From Lewinellaceae bacterium (GTDB lineage Bacteria > Bacteroidota > Bacteroidia > Chitinophagales > Saprospiraceae), in NCBI GenBank assembly GCA_016710765.1, contig JADJUJ010000004.1, positions 422,074 through 486,073 of the forward strand: a stretch of 64,000 bases of DNA, read 5' to 3'. The position numbers and the translations under genes were made by a program. The notes under the pieces were generated by a model that had not been told where the DNA came from, ran no database searches, and saw nothing but the letters and a program-made list of their open reading frames with translations. This document shows positions 28,301 to 36,998 of the stretch, one piece after another. The stretch's first letter is position 1. Each line of letters starts with the position of its first letter.

Positions 28301-29384
28301 GGGTACACTTTTCTTCCGGCAAGGAAGCTACGATGCCGCCAAAAGCTGGTTTGCCAAAGCCATCGAAATAAACCGCAGCATCCACCGTGATGCAGAAAAT
28401 GCCAGTATTGTGGCCAACCTGGGGCTTATTTTTATGAACCAGGGGCACTACGATGAGGGCATCCGATGGTTGGAAGAACAACTGAGCATCTCGGAAGCAG
28501 CCCACGACAAGCCAGGCCTCAACATCCTGTACACCAACCTGGGCATTATTTTCCTGGAAAAAAACAGTCTCGATAGTGCGCTGCTTTGCCTGGAAAAGGG
28601 CCTTGCCCTCTCTGAAGAACTCGGCAATATGCTTTTCATGACCATCTGTATCGGCAGCATTGGCGCTGTTTGGGAGAAAAAGGGTGATTATACCAAGGCC
28701 ATGCAGCATTTTGAGCGCGACCTGGAACTCGTTCGCGAACTGGGCGATAAACAGGGAACCGCCATCGCCTGTGGACTCATCGGCGACCTACTCTCTATCA
28801 CCGGCGAATTTGAACGCTCCAACGAGTATCAGGAACAAAACCTCCTGCTATCCCGGGAACTCAACTACAAAAAAGGTATTGCCAAAGCCCTCAATACCCT
28901 GGGCGACAACTGGTTTTACCTCAACAACTATAAGCGCTCCATCAAGTTCTACAACGAAGCCATTGAATATGCCTGGGAAATGGGCAACAAACTGGTACTT
29001 GGCTATTCCTTGCTGGAAAAAGGTGCGGTACACCTTTACGACAACGATGTGGTAGCGGCCCGTATCAGCCTGGATGAAGGACGCGACATTGCGCTGGCCC
29101 TCGGCAACGCCGACCTTACTTTTAGTGCCAACATCCTGCGCGCGCAAGTTGCCATGGCAGAAAACAACAAACAGGAAGCCTACCGCCAACTGCAACAACT
29201 GTTGCTTATGGTTCGCGACCAACGGGAAGAAGCAGCTGTGCACTGGGAACTTTGGAAATGTACCGAAGACGGGGAAACACACCGCGAGAAAGCCCTTACG
29301 CTATACGAGAACCTATTCAGCAAAAGTGCACAGTACATGTACAGCCTGCGGTTGAAAGCCTTGAAAAAAGGCATTGGGGTGTAG
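25320..29384 (+). CDS. Tandem class III cyclase / AAA ATPase / TPR signalling protein (soluble-AC-like)
   Basis: 1354 residues, intact, with a TTG start at 25320 (the first Met-like codon before KHFLPHFIQENYQNG). Cyclase domain 1 (about 20-190) has MFVDLSGFTSLTERL and PYFAGDSFTAIFP, both metal-binding Asp. Domain 2 (about 240-410) has VSVFISFGGVETH and YAAVGARVNLGARLM. An ATPase module follows with P-loop YGEAGIGKSRLSYEFRR (about 455) and a Walker B-like VIELEDTHWYD. From about 870 come at least ten TPR units (AKTYGNLGTLFFRQGSYDAA, then NLGLIFMNQGHYDEGIRWL). This is the layout of mammalian soluble adenylyl cyclase ADCY10. It may make cAMP; the first domain retains more of the catalytic set. 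Cytoplasmic. Confidence 0.85.
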   Translation: MKHFLPHFIQENYQNGKMQGALRACTMFVDLSGFTSLTERLMEKGAEGAEELSNALNVIFQPTVALVYRQGGFIPYFAGDSFTAIFPIREEKGAATALAATVVQTAHATMQRFEADHSVGGLLAEYNIGIKIGISEGEVEWGIVGDNSKSYYFRGEPIDGCSQAQVRAGSLEVVCDKRFLAFLPIEDVPATALDEGFFRLDLENLELAKPAMLPPMAKLPEPDPAVYREFLPEEVLTGGGDVSEFRSVVSVFISFGGVETHQALDHFATAVLTQCRNFGGYFKEIDFGDKGGVMFILFGAPVSFENNTERALEFIAAVQDDLHSLESLTGAHYRSGIASGIAFTGLIGSAERCQYAAVGARVNLGARLMAQAAWSEVIVDENVQHNRNFKFIHRGEGYYKGFKEKIATYSLTGRNLGGRTSFNGEYIGRATELQQLLDAAEPLREGRFAGVASIYGEAGIGKSRLSYEFRRTLRDSMMVSWFNCQSDQILRKPFNPFIYFLKNYFEQSPENPAERNRETFEANFQELQLDLKNIEHPEAETIRREISRTQSVLAALVGVYYHNSLWDQLDARGRYQNALSALANLFTAEAILQPLVIELEDTHWYDDMSREFLAQFVRRVAGYPIMFLVSSRYEDDGTKAYVFRAQTLEEIGARHVEIDLNYLQPEDLRAFAEARLGGTLHSDLFELLFRMTQGNPFYAEQMADYFLEANLLETKKGLLQLKNQEVHLSNSVKQIMMARIDRLSGLVKETVKAAAVIGREFELPVLSAVMARQEEFLRKNGDLERVLKEQIQTAEKWQIWHAMNELRYIFRHSLLREAAYDMQLRTRLRELHQSIAETIEQLYPGSEERFVDLAFHYEQAENTKKTNKYLEKAARFAQRNFQNRSALKFYTKLIDSLAANDKKNKKLIKFYLRKGTVHELIGQWDEGEENYRLALDRAKNLNDWYLIGRSNRRLGQILMLRGNYTDAKKHLEVAVTCFELAHDQVGIAKTYGNLGTLFFRQGSYDAAKSWFAKAIEINRSIHRDAENASIVANLGLIFMNQGHYDEGIRWLEEQLSISEAAHDKPGLNILYTNLGIIFLEKNSLDSALLCLEKGLALSEELGNMLFMTICIGSIGAVWEKKGDYTKAMQHFERDLELVRELGDKQGTAIACGLIGDLLSITGEFERSNEYQEQNLLLSRELNYKKGIAKALNTLGDNWFYLNNYKRSIKFYNEAIEYAWEMGNKLVLGYSLLEKGAVHLYDNDVVAARISLDEGRDIALALGNADLTFSANILRAQVAMAENNKQEAYRQLQQLLLMVRDQREEAAVHWELWKCTEDGETHREKALTLYENLFSKSAQYMYSLRLKALKKGIGV

Positions 29385-29409
29385 TATATGGGTACTGAAC
29401 TTAGCCGAA

Positions 29410-29898
29410 TTACTCAAACTCCAGCAGCAGCAAGCCCTTGGTAACCGCCTGGCCTTTTTCTACGTGAACGGCCTTCAACGTGCCATCACCCTGGGCTTTT
29501 AGCACATTTTCCATCTTCATGGCTTCAAGGATCAAGAGGTTGTCGCCCTTTTCTACGGTCTGACCGGGTTTCACCATGACCTCCAGCACCAACCCGGGCA
29601 TTGGCGCTTTTAAAACGTTCAGTTTCTGGCGTCCGCCGGCGTGAAGCCCAAGGGCATTGATAAGTCGGTCGTAAAAATCGGCGATTTGTACCACATGTTT
29701 TTGGCCATTAACCAGCAGGGTGTAGTGCCGGTTGCTGTAATCCGATTCTATCAATTCGATTTTATACGCTTTGCCTTCGTGAAGGACGTGAAATTGTTGG
29801 TCGCCGTTCGGAACGATGTCTAAGGCGCGGGCCAGATCAGGGTCAAGGTGAAAGTCGTGCTGGCCATTAACACTCAACTGGAAGGGTTCCTGGGTCAT
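29410..29898 (-). CDS. Biotin carboxyl carrier protein (acyl-CoA carboxylase subunit)
   Basis: 162 residues. The C-terminal 75 residues are a biotinyl domain with APMPGLVLEVMVKPGQTVEKG and the biotinylation motif EAMKMEN (Lys about residue 127). The N-terminal half is the beta-rich domain seen in stand-alone carriers of Bacteroidota acetyl/propionyl-CoA carboxylases. Its start overlaps the stop of the phosphatase gene by 4 nt. That coupling is odd, since no carboxylase subunits are nearby. Confidence 0.85.
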   Translation of the reverse strand: MTQEPFQLSVNGQHDFHLDPDLARALDIVPNGDQQFHVLHEGKAYKIELIESDYSNRHYTLLVNGQKHVVQIADFYDRLINALGLHAGGRQKLNVLKAPMPGLVLEVMVKPGQTVEKGDNLLILEAMKMENVLKAQGDGTLKAVHVEKGQAVTKGLLLLEFE

Positions 29899-31148
29899 GC
29901 TGGTGGAAATATTTTACAGGTCAATACGGTAATATCGTCGGGGTAAGGTTGGCGTTCGCGGTATTTTTCCACATGCGCCAACAGCGCAGCATTGAGGTCT
30001 TTTGCTGAAAGCCCGGCGTTTTCTTTTACGAATTTCATCAGATGCTCTTCTCCGAAGGCTTCGTCTTTTTTGTTGACAATATCGGTGAGGCCATCGGTAT
30101 AGGTGAAAATCATTCCGCCTTCCATCAGGCACAAGCCGCCAATCTCGATAAAGGGCAATTCCGGCAGCCAGCCCAAAACAGTACAGCCATTTTTAAGGCG
30201 TACCACCTCCCCGTTCATCACCAGCAGCGGCGGCGTATGGCCGGCATTGATGAAATGAAGGGTGCGGGTGTGGGTGTTGTAACGGGCCAGAAAAAGGGTA
30301 ATAAAGCGGTCGCCCTGGGTAATGCGGTGCACGGCAGCATTCATTTCATTTACCATTTCCTCCAGGGTATGGCAACGGGTAACCAGGGTATGTAAAATGG
30401 CCTGGAAATTGGCCATCAGCAGCGCGGCGGAAACACCTTTTCCCGTAATATCTGCGATGCAAAACGTGATGTTGCCGTCGGCAAATTCCACAACATCAAA
30501 ATAGTCTCCCCCTACCGCAAAGTGCGGTTTGTAAATGCTCGACATTTCGTAGGCACTGCTTGAGGGTAGCCGGGAGGGCACCAGCGAACGCTGGATCTGG
30601 GCTGCCAGTTCCACCTCACGGTCGAGCACCTCCTGCCGCATTTGTTGCTTGAACAAGCGCTTGTTTTCAATGGCAACGGCAATGACATTGGTAATCGTGG
30701 TGACAAACTGCACCTTGTTGTACACGTCGTCGTCGTCGTGAAAACCACCGATAAAAGCATAGGAAATGGCTACATCCTTGTGCATAACCGGAATCACCAG
30801 GTCGAATTCGCGAATCAGCGGGTGGTTGGAACTGTCGAGCCCCTGCTTGGAGCGATAGCGCGTCAACTCATGGGTAATGTCCTGCTCCAGCAATTCATCC
30901 GACACGCCCAGCGAAGTTTTACACTCCCAAGCACCAGATTCCTTGAAAAAAAGCGCCATCTTGCGGATTCCAATTTCCCAGCGGAGAAAGGAGTTGTACA
31001 TGCTAAACAGACCCTCTGCTGTAACATTTTCATTAATTGCCTGGGTGATAGCCAACAGACTATTGATCTGCAGCTGTTTCAGGTTCACTTCCCGCTCCAG
31101 CTTCTCGATGCGCGACATCGTTCTTTTTATTTCCTGTAATTCCGCCAT
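29895..31148 (-). CDS. GAF + SpoIIE/RsbU-type PP2C phosphatase
   Basis: 417 residues. A coiled-coil start (MSRIEKLEREVNLKQLQIN) leads into a GAF-like sensor (about 30-190). A linker DREVELAAQIQRSLVPSRLP, typical of RsbU proteins, precedes the PP2C-type domain: VGGDYFDVVEFADGNITFCIADITGKGVSAALLMANF (metal-binding GGDY and D-x-TGKG, shown in parts), then INAGHTPPLLV and FTYTDGLTDIVNKKDEAFGEE. The family dephosphorylates anti-sigma-factor antagonists. No STAS or RsbW partner is nearby. Cytoplasmic. Confidence 0.85.
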   Translation of the reverse strand: MAELQEIKRTMSRIEKLEREVNLKQLQINSLLAITQAINENVTAEGLFSMYNSFLRWEIGIRKMALFFKESGAWECKTSLGVSDELLEQDITHELTRYRSKQGLDSSNHPLIREFDLVIPVMHKDVAISYAFIGGFHDDDDVYNKVQFVTTITNVIAVAIENKRLFKQQMRQEVLDREVELAAQIQRSLVPSRLPSSSAYEMSSIYKPHFAVGGDYFDVVEFADGNITFCIADITGKGVSAALLMANFQAILHTLVTRCHTLEEMVNEMNAAVHRITQGDRFITLFLARYNTHTRTLHFINAGHTPPLLVMNGEVVRLKNGCTVLGWLPELPFIEIGGLCLMEGGMIFTYTDGLTDIVNKKDEAFGEEHLMKFVKENAGLSAKDLNAALLAHVEKYRERQPYPDDITVLTCKIFPPA

Positions 31149-31327
31149 GACGCGTAGGTGTCGTATACTGCGACTTCTTGGCGAAAAGGTACGTCAATTT
31201 CTTTAATTTGTACCGATGCCGCAGGTTCTTGGCAGAAAGACTGCATATTTTCCCCCTCTTTTTTTTTTATCGGATAAATCTTGTGAAATTTGCGGTCTAA
31301 TTCCAATTTTACAAACTTGTATCGATT

Positions 31328-31888
31328 ATGGTAGATTTAGATAAAACAATGGCCGAAGCAAAAGCTCACATGGATAAGGCCATCGAACACCTGGAGCACG
31401 AACTCATCAAATTGCGCACCGGAAAAGCCTCCACCTCACTGGTTACGGATGTGCACGTAGAATATTACGGTGCACCTACGCCCCTTACCCAGGTGGCCAA
31501 TGTGCAGATTGCTGACGCGCGTACCATTGTTATTCAACCCTGGGAACGCAATATGCTCAGCCCCATCGAACGCGCCCTCATCAATGCCAACATAGGCATC
31601 ACCCCATCCAACGATGGTGAAGTCATCCGACTGCTGGTGCCACCCCTCACGGAGGAGCGCCGTAAAGAATTGGTAAAAAAAGCAAAACATGCCGGCGAGG
31701 AGAGTAAAGTTGGCGTACGCAATGGCCGCCACAATGCCCTTGGCCACATCAAACAAGCTGTAAAAGACGGCGTTCCGGAAGATTTAGGCAAACGCATCGA
31801 AAACGACTTGCAGGAGATGGTCAACAAGTACGTGGCCCAGGTCGATGAAATCCTCGCTGTAAAAGAAAAAGAAATTTTAACGGTTTAA
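31328..31888 (+). CDS. frr: Ribosome recycling factor
   Basis: 186 residues, standard length. Helical triple-bundle signature: AHMDKAIEHLEHELIKLRTGKAS at the start (in part), APTPLTQVANVQIADARTI in domain II, and the hinge VPPLTEERRKELVKKAKHAG. RRF with EF-G splits post-termination ribosomes. The start MVDLDKTMAEAKA fits the family. DUF5606 follows 119 nt later on the same strand. Confidence 0.95.
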   Translation: MVDLDKTMAEAKAHMDKAIEHLEHELIKLRTGKASTSLVTDVHVEYYGAPTPLTQVANVQIADARTIVIQPWERNMLSPIERALINANIGITPSNDGEVIRLLVPPLTEERRKELVKKAKHAGEESKVGVRNGRHNALGHIKQAVKDGVPEDLGKRIENDLQEMVNKYVAQVDEILAVKEKEILTV

Positions 31889-31892
31889 GCCC

Positions 31893-31990
31893 GTAGGGTT
31901 GTATGGTTGTGAATCTGAGGGTTGGCCAACACGGACATCTTTCCCATCTGCATACCATATGACTGTACCGCCATACCACCATACACCCTT
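31893..31990. repeat. Imperfect inverted repeat after frr
   Basis: GGGTTGTATGGTTGTG near 31898 faces CATACCACCATACACCC near 31973, an imperfect long-loop palindrome in the frr-DUF5606 spacer. Its role is unknown; a terminator lacks a T-tract here. Confidence 0.35.
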
Positions 31991-32007
31991 ACACAACTCA
32001 ATTTTAC

Positions 32008-32583
32008 ATGAACTTAGACCAGTATCTCGTGATCGCCGGCGTCCCCGGTGTACATAAACTTATTTCTACCCGCAGCAACGGGCTTGTCATCGAAGACCGC
32101 AAAGAGGGACGAAACCGCTTTGTTCCAGTACGGCAAAACCAGATTACCCCACTGGCTACCGTGGGCATTTACGTTGAAACCGACGAAGGAACCGTGCCGC
32201 TGTCGGATGTTTTCCAAAAAATGCTGGACGCCCTTGAAGCCCATCCTCCAGTAGCCCTGACGGCATCCAGCAACGAATTGCGCGACTACTTCGCTGCAGT
32301 GCTGCCGGAACATGATCAGGACCGCGTGAACATTACCGACATCAAAAAATGCATCAAGTGGTTCAACTTTATGCAGGAAAAAGGGATTTTTGAAGAGGTA
32401 AAAAAAGAAGCAGCTGAGCAGGAAAAAGAAGCCGAAGTTGCTGAAAAGGAAGCAACAACTGAGGCGCCTGCCAAAAAAGCCGCTGCAAAAAAGAGTGCTG
32501 AGCCTAAGGAGGAAAAGAAGGTAAAACACCCAACAAAAGACAAAAAACTGAGCTCCAGCAGCGCCACTAAAGCCAAAAAATAA
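32008..32583 (+). CDS. DUF5606 family protein with Lys/Ala-rich tail
   Basis: 191 residues. MNLDQYLVIAGVPGVHKLI and GLVIEDRKEGRNRFVPVRQ open a conserved Bacteroidota domain of unknown function, with SNELRDYFAAVLPEHDQDRV and IKKCIKWFNFMQEKGIF closing it at about residue 130. The last 60 residues are Lys/Ala/Glu-rich low complexity, suggesting nucleic-acid or ribosome contact (inference). It lies between frr and a GT2 gene on the same strand. Confidence 0.8.
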   Translation: MNLDQYLVIAGVPGVHKLISTRSNGLVIEDRKEGRNRFVPVRQNQITPLATVGIYVETDEGTVPLSDVFQKMLDALEAHPPVALTASSNELRDYFAAVLPEHDQDRVNITDIKKCIKWFNFMQEKGIFEEVKKEAAEQEKEAEVAEKEATTEAPAKKAAAKKSAEPKEEKKVKHPTKDKKLSSSSATKAKK

Positions 32584-32623
32584 GTTAGCGCTAACATCAA
32601 CGCGGACTTGCTGTCCATCGCTT

Positions 32624-33373
32624 ATGTACAAAAATAAAAAAGTTGTAGTGGTTTTGCCGGCCTATAATGCTGCCAAAACGCTGGAACAAACTTACCGGGA
32701 GATACCTTTTGACCTGGTTGACGAGGTCATCCTCTGCGATGATCACAGCCGCGATAATACCGCCGAGCTGGGTCGGCAACTTGGTATCGAACATGTGCTG
32801 GTGCACGAACAAAACAAGGGCTATGGTGGCAACCAAAAAACCCTGTACAACAAGGCACTGGAGGTCGGGGGTGATATTGTCATCATGTTGCACCCCGATT
32901 ACCAGTACACCCCGAAACTGATTCCGTCCATGGTTAACATCATTGGGGAGGACCTGTACCCGGTTGTGCTGGGCTCCAGGATTCTCGGAATGGGCGCACT
33001 TCGGGGTGGCATGCCCATCTACAAGTACATCGCCAACCGGTTTCTGACCTTGGCGCAGAACCTGCTGATCCGGTACAAACTGTCGGAATACCACACAGGG
33101 TACCGCGCTTTCAGCCGCGACGTGCTGGAGACCATCAATTTCAATGCAAATTCGGATGATTTTGTGTTCGACAATGAGATGCTGTCGCAAATCGTGTATG
33201 CCGGTTTCGATATTGGGGAGGTAACCTGCCCAACCAAATATTTCGAAGAAGCCTCCAGCATCAACTTCAGCCGCAGCATGAAATACGGCCTGGGTGTACT
33301 GCGCGTTTCCATTGCCCATTTCTTTCAGCGTATGGGATTACTCGATCTTCCGCTGTACAAGAAAATGAAGTAA
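32624..33373 (+). CDS. Family 2 glycosyltransferase (dolichyl-phosphate-mannose-synthase-like)
   Basis: 249 residues. The GT-A fold starts VVVVLPAYNAAKTLEQTYREI, and nucleotide-binding acidic motifs are CDDHSRDNTAELG and MLHPDYQYTPKLIPSM. SEYHTGYRAFSRDVLETI carries the acceptor-side block. No C-terminal membrane helices are evident, so it is likely peripheral. It probably makes a polyprenyl-phosphate sugar or extends a glycan; the donor is unknown. Confidence 0.82.
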   Translation: MYKNKKVVVVLPAYNAAKTLEQTYREIPFDLVDEVILCDDHSRDNTAELGRQLGIEHVLVHEQNKGYGGNQKTLYNKALEVGGDIVIMLHPDYQYTPKLIPSMVNIIGEDLYPVVLGSRILGMGALRGGMPIYKYIANRFLTLAQNLLIRYKLSEYHTGYRAFSRDVLETINFNANSDDFVFDNEMLSQIVYAGFDIGEVTCPTKYFEEASSINFSRSMKYGLGVLRVSIAHFFQRMGLLDLPLYKKMK

Positions 33374-33430
33374 GCCCGGGCGCCCATTTTTGGGGTACAC
33401 CCACCGTTCAACCACCGTTCAACCAACACC

Positions 33431-34159
33431 ATGTGCACCGTCAGCTACCTGCCTACGCCTTCCGGGTTTATCCTGACCCACAACCGGGATGAGGCGCCGC
33501 GGCGGTCGCCCAGGGGCATCGAACGGCATACCGTTGGTACAGATGCCCTGATTTTCCCCCGCGACACCGGGGCAGGAGGCACCTGGATAGCAGCAGCACG
33601 CAGTGGCCGGATGGCCTTTGTGCTGAACGGCGCCTGGGTGAAGCACCAGCATCGGCCACCTTACCGCCGAAGCCGCGGGCTTATGCTGCTCGATTTCTTT
33701 GAAATACCGGATGCACAATCCTTTTTCAAAGACTACGATCTGAACGGTATTGAGCCTTTTACCTTTGTGGCCATTGGCGATCAGGCCCTCACCCAACTCC
33801 GTTGGGATGGAACCAAACGTTACCTGGCAGAACTGCCCCCCGACCAGGCGGCTTTCTGGTGCTCGGCCACTTTGTATCCTCCTGAAATGCAGGGCAAAAG
33901 GGAAAAGGTATTCCATCTCTGGCTGCAAGCAACCAGGCAGCATGGCGCGCAACGCAATCTGGCAGCCAAAGTGCTTAATCTCCATTACACCGGCAGCGTT
34001 GACGATCCTGAAAACGATTATGTAATGAACCGCGACAATCGGGTACGCACCGTAAGCATCACACAAGTTGTAAGAAAAGACCAGGTCTTTCGAATGCAGT
34101 ACAACGAATTGCTCGAAGGCCTGTCCGATAAAAGCAGCCTGCAAATCCGGGCGCATTGA
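33431..34159 (+). CDS. NRDE family protein
   Basis: 242 residues. MCTVSYLPTPSGFILTHNRDE contains the N-terminal Cys (after Met removal) and the NRDE motif (shown as MCTVSYLP and THNRDE in their family roles). It is related to TANGO2-type proteins and fits an Ntn-hydrolase-like fold. GTWIAAARSGRMAFVLNGAW follows. The physiological role is unknown. The 57-nt leader contains two copies of CCACCGTTCAA. Confidence 0.82.
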   Translation: MCTVSYLPTPSGFILTHNRDEAPRRSPRGIERHTVGTDALIFPRDTGAGGTWIAAARSGRMAFVLNGAWVKHQHRPPYRRSRGLMLLDFFEIPDAQSFFKDYDLNGIEPFTFVAIGDQALTQLRWDGTKRYLAELPPDQAAFWCSATLYPPEMQGKREKVFHLWLQATRQHGAQRNLAAKVLNLHYTGSVDDPENDYVMNRDNRVRTVSITQVVRKDQVFRMQYNELLEGLSDKSSLQIRAH

Positions 34160-34230
34160 CCGCCATGATACAACTGTTTGGTTATTATTGTGTCGTTTAC
34201 GTTAATTTTTTCTAAAATGATCGAAACAAA

Positions 34231-34262
34231 TTGGTCAACACCAATAATTCCCGCTATTTTGG
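34231..34262 (+). promoter_or_regulatory. Candidate promoter of the small T9SS-domain gene
   Basis: TTG at 34231 and TATTTTGG at 34255-34262 lie 21 nt apart, one mismatch from TAnnTTTG, 22 nt before the start codon. Confidence 0.45.
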
Positions 34263-34284
34263 ACCCTGAATTCGTTAAGCGCCT

Positions 34285-34590
34285 ATGAAACAAGTAATAC
34301 TTCTTTTATTTTTTGTGGTATGTGTAGCGTCGTTAAAGGCCCAAAGCAGCAACAAGCCGGACCTGACCGTATACCCTAACCCAACCACAGAGTACATTTC
34401 TGTGAACGACAGCCATGATGCGGTCGGCTTCATTGCTGTGTACAATCTGGTTGGAAAAAAGATGCGCGACTTCGAATTCACCCGTGGCGAACAGTATTAT
34501 ATCGCTGATCTTCCCAAAGGCATCTACCTCGTTCAAATACAAGACCGCAGCCACAAGGCCATCAATACCCAAAAAGTAGACAAACGCTAA
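34285..34590 (+). CDS. Minimal T9SS type A sorting-domain protein
   Basis: 101 residues consisting of a signal peptide (MKQVILLLFFVVCVASLKAQ) and a C-terminal sorting domain only: LTVYPNPTTEYISVND, GFIAVYNLVGKKM and ADLPKGIYLVQIQDRS. T9SS domains normally end large exported proteins and are cleaved after secretion. Here no cargo remains between the two signals. The frame is intact and has its own promoter and terminator, which argues against a mere remnant. Confidence 0.8.
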   Translation: MKQVILLLFFVVCVASLKAQSSNKPDLTVYPNPTTEYISVNDSHDAVGFIAVYNLVGKKMRDFEFTRGEQYYIADLPKGIYLVQIQDRSHKAINTQKVDKR

Positions 34591-34610
34591 ACTTAAGTCA
34601 ACCTGCAATA

Positions 34611-34657
34611 AAAAAGGCGCAACGAAACCCATCTCCGGTTTCGTTGCGCTCCTTTAT
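34611..34657. terminator. Bidirectional rho-independent terminator
   Basis: GCGCAACGAAACC and GGTTTCGTTGCGC form a perfect 13-bp stem around CATCTCC, with A-rich sequence before it and TCCTTTATT after it. It lies between the T9SS-domain gene and the convergent pullulanase gene. Confidence 0.85.
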
Positions 34658-34674
34658 TGCACCTACTAACTCCC

Positions 34675-34716
34675 CCCCCCTACATCCAACTCTAAATCCT
34701 ACTCTACAGCCCCTCC
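34675..34716. repeat. Short 12-bp degenerate repeat at the pullulanase 3' end
   Basis: CCCTACATCCAA, CTCTAAATCCTA and CTCTACAGCCCC, three units of the family seen at 1160 and 21968. They again abut and include a stop codon (minus strand, 34704-34706). Confidence 0.6.
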
Positions 34717-36714
34717 TCCACCAGCACCATCGCTGATACCCCGGGCACACGCACACTGGCGCCCCGCATGGATCGCAGGCCTTTTTCGTTGACCTGATAC
34801 TGGTCTGCCACTACGGTCCAGGTACCTGGCGGCAGTTGGTAATCGATGTTTTCCCGGCTTCCATTCAGCAAAACAATTATGGATGATGCTGCATCTCCAT
34901 TTGCATTATGGTGCAGTCGGTAGGCAATAAAATTTGATTTTCCTCCTACGGGTAAAAACGAAAGGTGCTGACGGATCATTTCCGCGGAAGTCATACGGAA
35001 AGCCGGGTGGTGTTTGCGCAGCGCAATCAGTCCTTTGAAGTAATTGTTCACCGCTTCAAATTCCGTCAGCCGGTTCCAGTCTATCGCATTAATGCTGTCA
35101 GGAGATTCAAAAGAGTTTTCGACGCCTTTTTTTGTCCTGCACATCTCCACACCTGCATGCAGGAACGGAACACCCTGTGATGTGAGCACAATTGCCCCCG
35201 CCAACTTTTGCATCCGCATCCGCATGGCGGTGTTGTCGTCCGGACAAGAAATTGCCAATTTGTCCCAAAGGGTATGGTTATCATGGCAGGAGTCGTAATT
35301 GATACAGCGATAGGGTTCGCTGGCCCATGGTGTTTTGGAATAATTGATGCGGGTGAGATCGACATCGGGGTGTTGCGTTGCCGCTACAATTCCGAACTGA
35401 ATGGTTTCCTCCAGTCCGGGTTTATTGCTGACAAAGCCACGGTCGGTGTGCTCAAAAACACTTCCCTTAAGTCCATCCCGCATGTCGTCGGAAAACGCAG
35501 CAATACGGTCCAGTTTGAAGGTATTAACTTTCAGGGCACGCAAAGAATCGGGAAGAGTTGAACTGCCCGCCGTCCAACCTTCACCATAGATAAAAAACTG
35601 GGGGTCGATCTCGTGAAGCGCAGCGCTGATTTTGTTCATCGTAGCAATGTCGTGGATACCCATCAGATCGACGCGAAAGCCGTCTATATGGTATTCTTTG
35701 GCCCAATACAGCATGGATTCCAGCATAAACTGCCGCACCATAGGGCGCTCAGAGGCCGTTTCGTTTCCGCAGGCCGAGGCATTGGAGTATGTTCTATTGG
35801 CATTCTGACGGTAAAAATAATTGGGCTCGATGCGGTTGAAAACCGACTGGTCGTTGGGGCCGCCGGTATGGTTGTACACCACATCCATAACCACGCGGAG
35901 TCCTGCTTTGTGCATCGCCTGCACCATTTGTTTGAATTCCAGGATACGGACGCTGCCATCATAGGGGTCGGAAGCGAAGCTACCTTCCGGAGCGTTGTAA
36001 TGCTCGGGGTCGTAGCCCCAGTTGTACGGCCGCTGGTTGCGTGGAAGACTTTCGTCGATGGAGCGAAAATCGAAGGCTGGAAGCAAATGGACATGTAACC
36101 CCCAGATCAGCGAGGTGATCGATGCCGGTAGAATGCCCGTCGGGGCTTTTAGTGCCCCTTTCGGTGAAAGCGAGGTATTGCCCTTTGTTGCCCATACCCG
36201 CGCTGGCATGGGTGGAAAAATCGCGGATTTGGACTTCATACAGCACAACATCATTGGGTGAAGCCAATGATGGCCGTACATCCTTTTCCCAGCCTGCTGG
36301 ATTGGTGGCAGCCAGGTCCACTATTTGCCCTCGACGGCCATTGACACCCACGGCCTTTACCCAGGGATCAGCCGTTTCGGCCAACCAAACATCAGCATGC
36401 CTGACCTGCACGGTATAGAACTGGCCTTTGAAGTCGCCTTTCAGGGTTGTCTGCCAAACCCCTTTTTCCGCTTTTTGCAAATTAACCGTTTCTGTAGCGG
36501 CACCACCTTCTCCGCTGGAGTAAAGCCTGAGGATGACCTCGGAGGCCGTGGGCGCCCAGAGTTTAAATTGAGATTGCGTAGGGCTGTATTGCATGCCCAG
36601 GTCGCCTTTATCGTAAAGCGGGTAACGTTTGGATTCCTTCACTTCGAAAGGTTGGGTAGTATGACAAGACAAGATCAGCAATGAAAATACGAGGAAAGCA
36701 TTTCTGAGCAGCAT
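34704..36714 (-). CDS. Type I pullulanase-like lipoprotein (one frameshift)
   Basis: GH13 alpha-1,6-glucosidase. The lipobox ILSCHTTQ places it on a membrane. The CBM48-like domain QSQFKLWAPTASEVILRLY precedes the catalytic domain. The frame breaks at about 36085 (GVTCPF versus the expected GVTHVHLLPAFDFRS). Then come YNWGYDPEHYNAPEGSF (the pullulanase signature), VVMDVVYNHTGG, GFRVDLMGIHDI (nucleophile Asp), YGEGWTAG (acid/base Glu) and NYDSCHDNHTLWD. A GH13 C-terminal beta domain ends it. About 669 residues. It would debranch glycogen, starch or pullulan outside the cytoplasm. Confidence 0.87.
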
Positions 36715-36998
36715 GGTAACGGTAGTTTGTGGTAAAGATAAATCATCCGATGATAGAACCTTGCCACATTCCTCGGATCAACCATTGTTCTGACCCAAAT
36801 CATAGTTTTTTCGCTTGTTTTCCTTGAAAATTTGGGGTGAAACTTGTCCTGAAATGGAATGAACACGACGCATACTATAGTCGGGTTCAGGTGGTTTAGA
36901 GTAAGAAAGTCGTTGGTGCGCTAAAACCCGCGCATTAACCCTCTAAATTTTTAAACCATACTCAACTGAGCATGAAACCCTTCTAAAACAGCCATATT

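Noticed and set aside
27093..28709. 538-codon minus-strand ORF
   Set aside because: It is antisense to the ATPase/TPR region of the 1354-residue cyclase gene, whose sense frame has clear domains. The antisense protein has no recognisable features.
36715..36998. Possible small gene between the pullulanase and DUF6544-like genes
   Set aside because: Only a 63-codon minus-strand ORF with no features; I see no RNA gene or repeat in this spacer.
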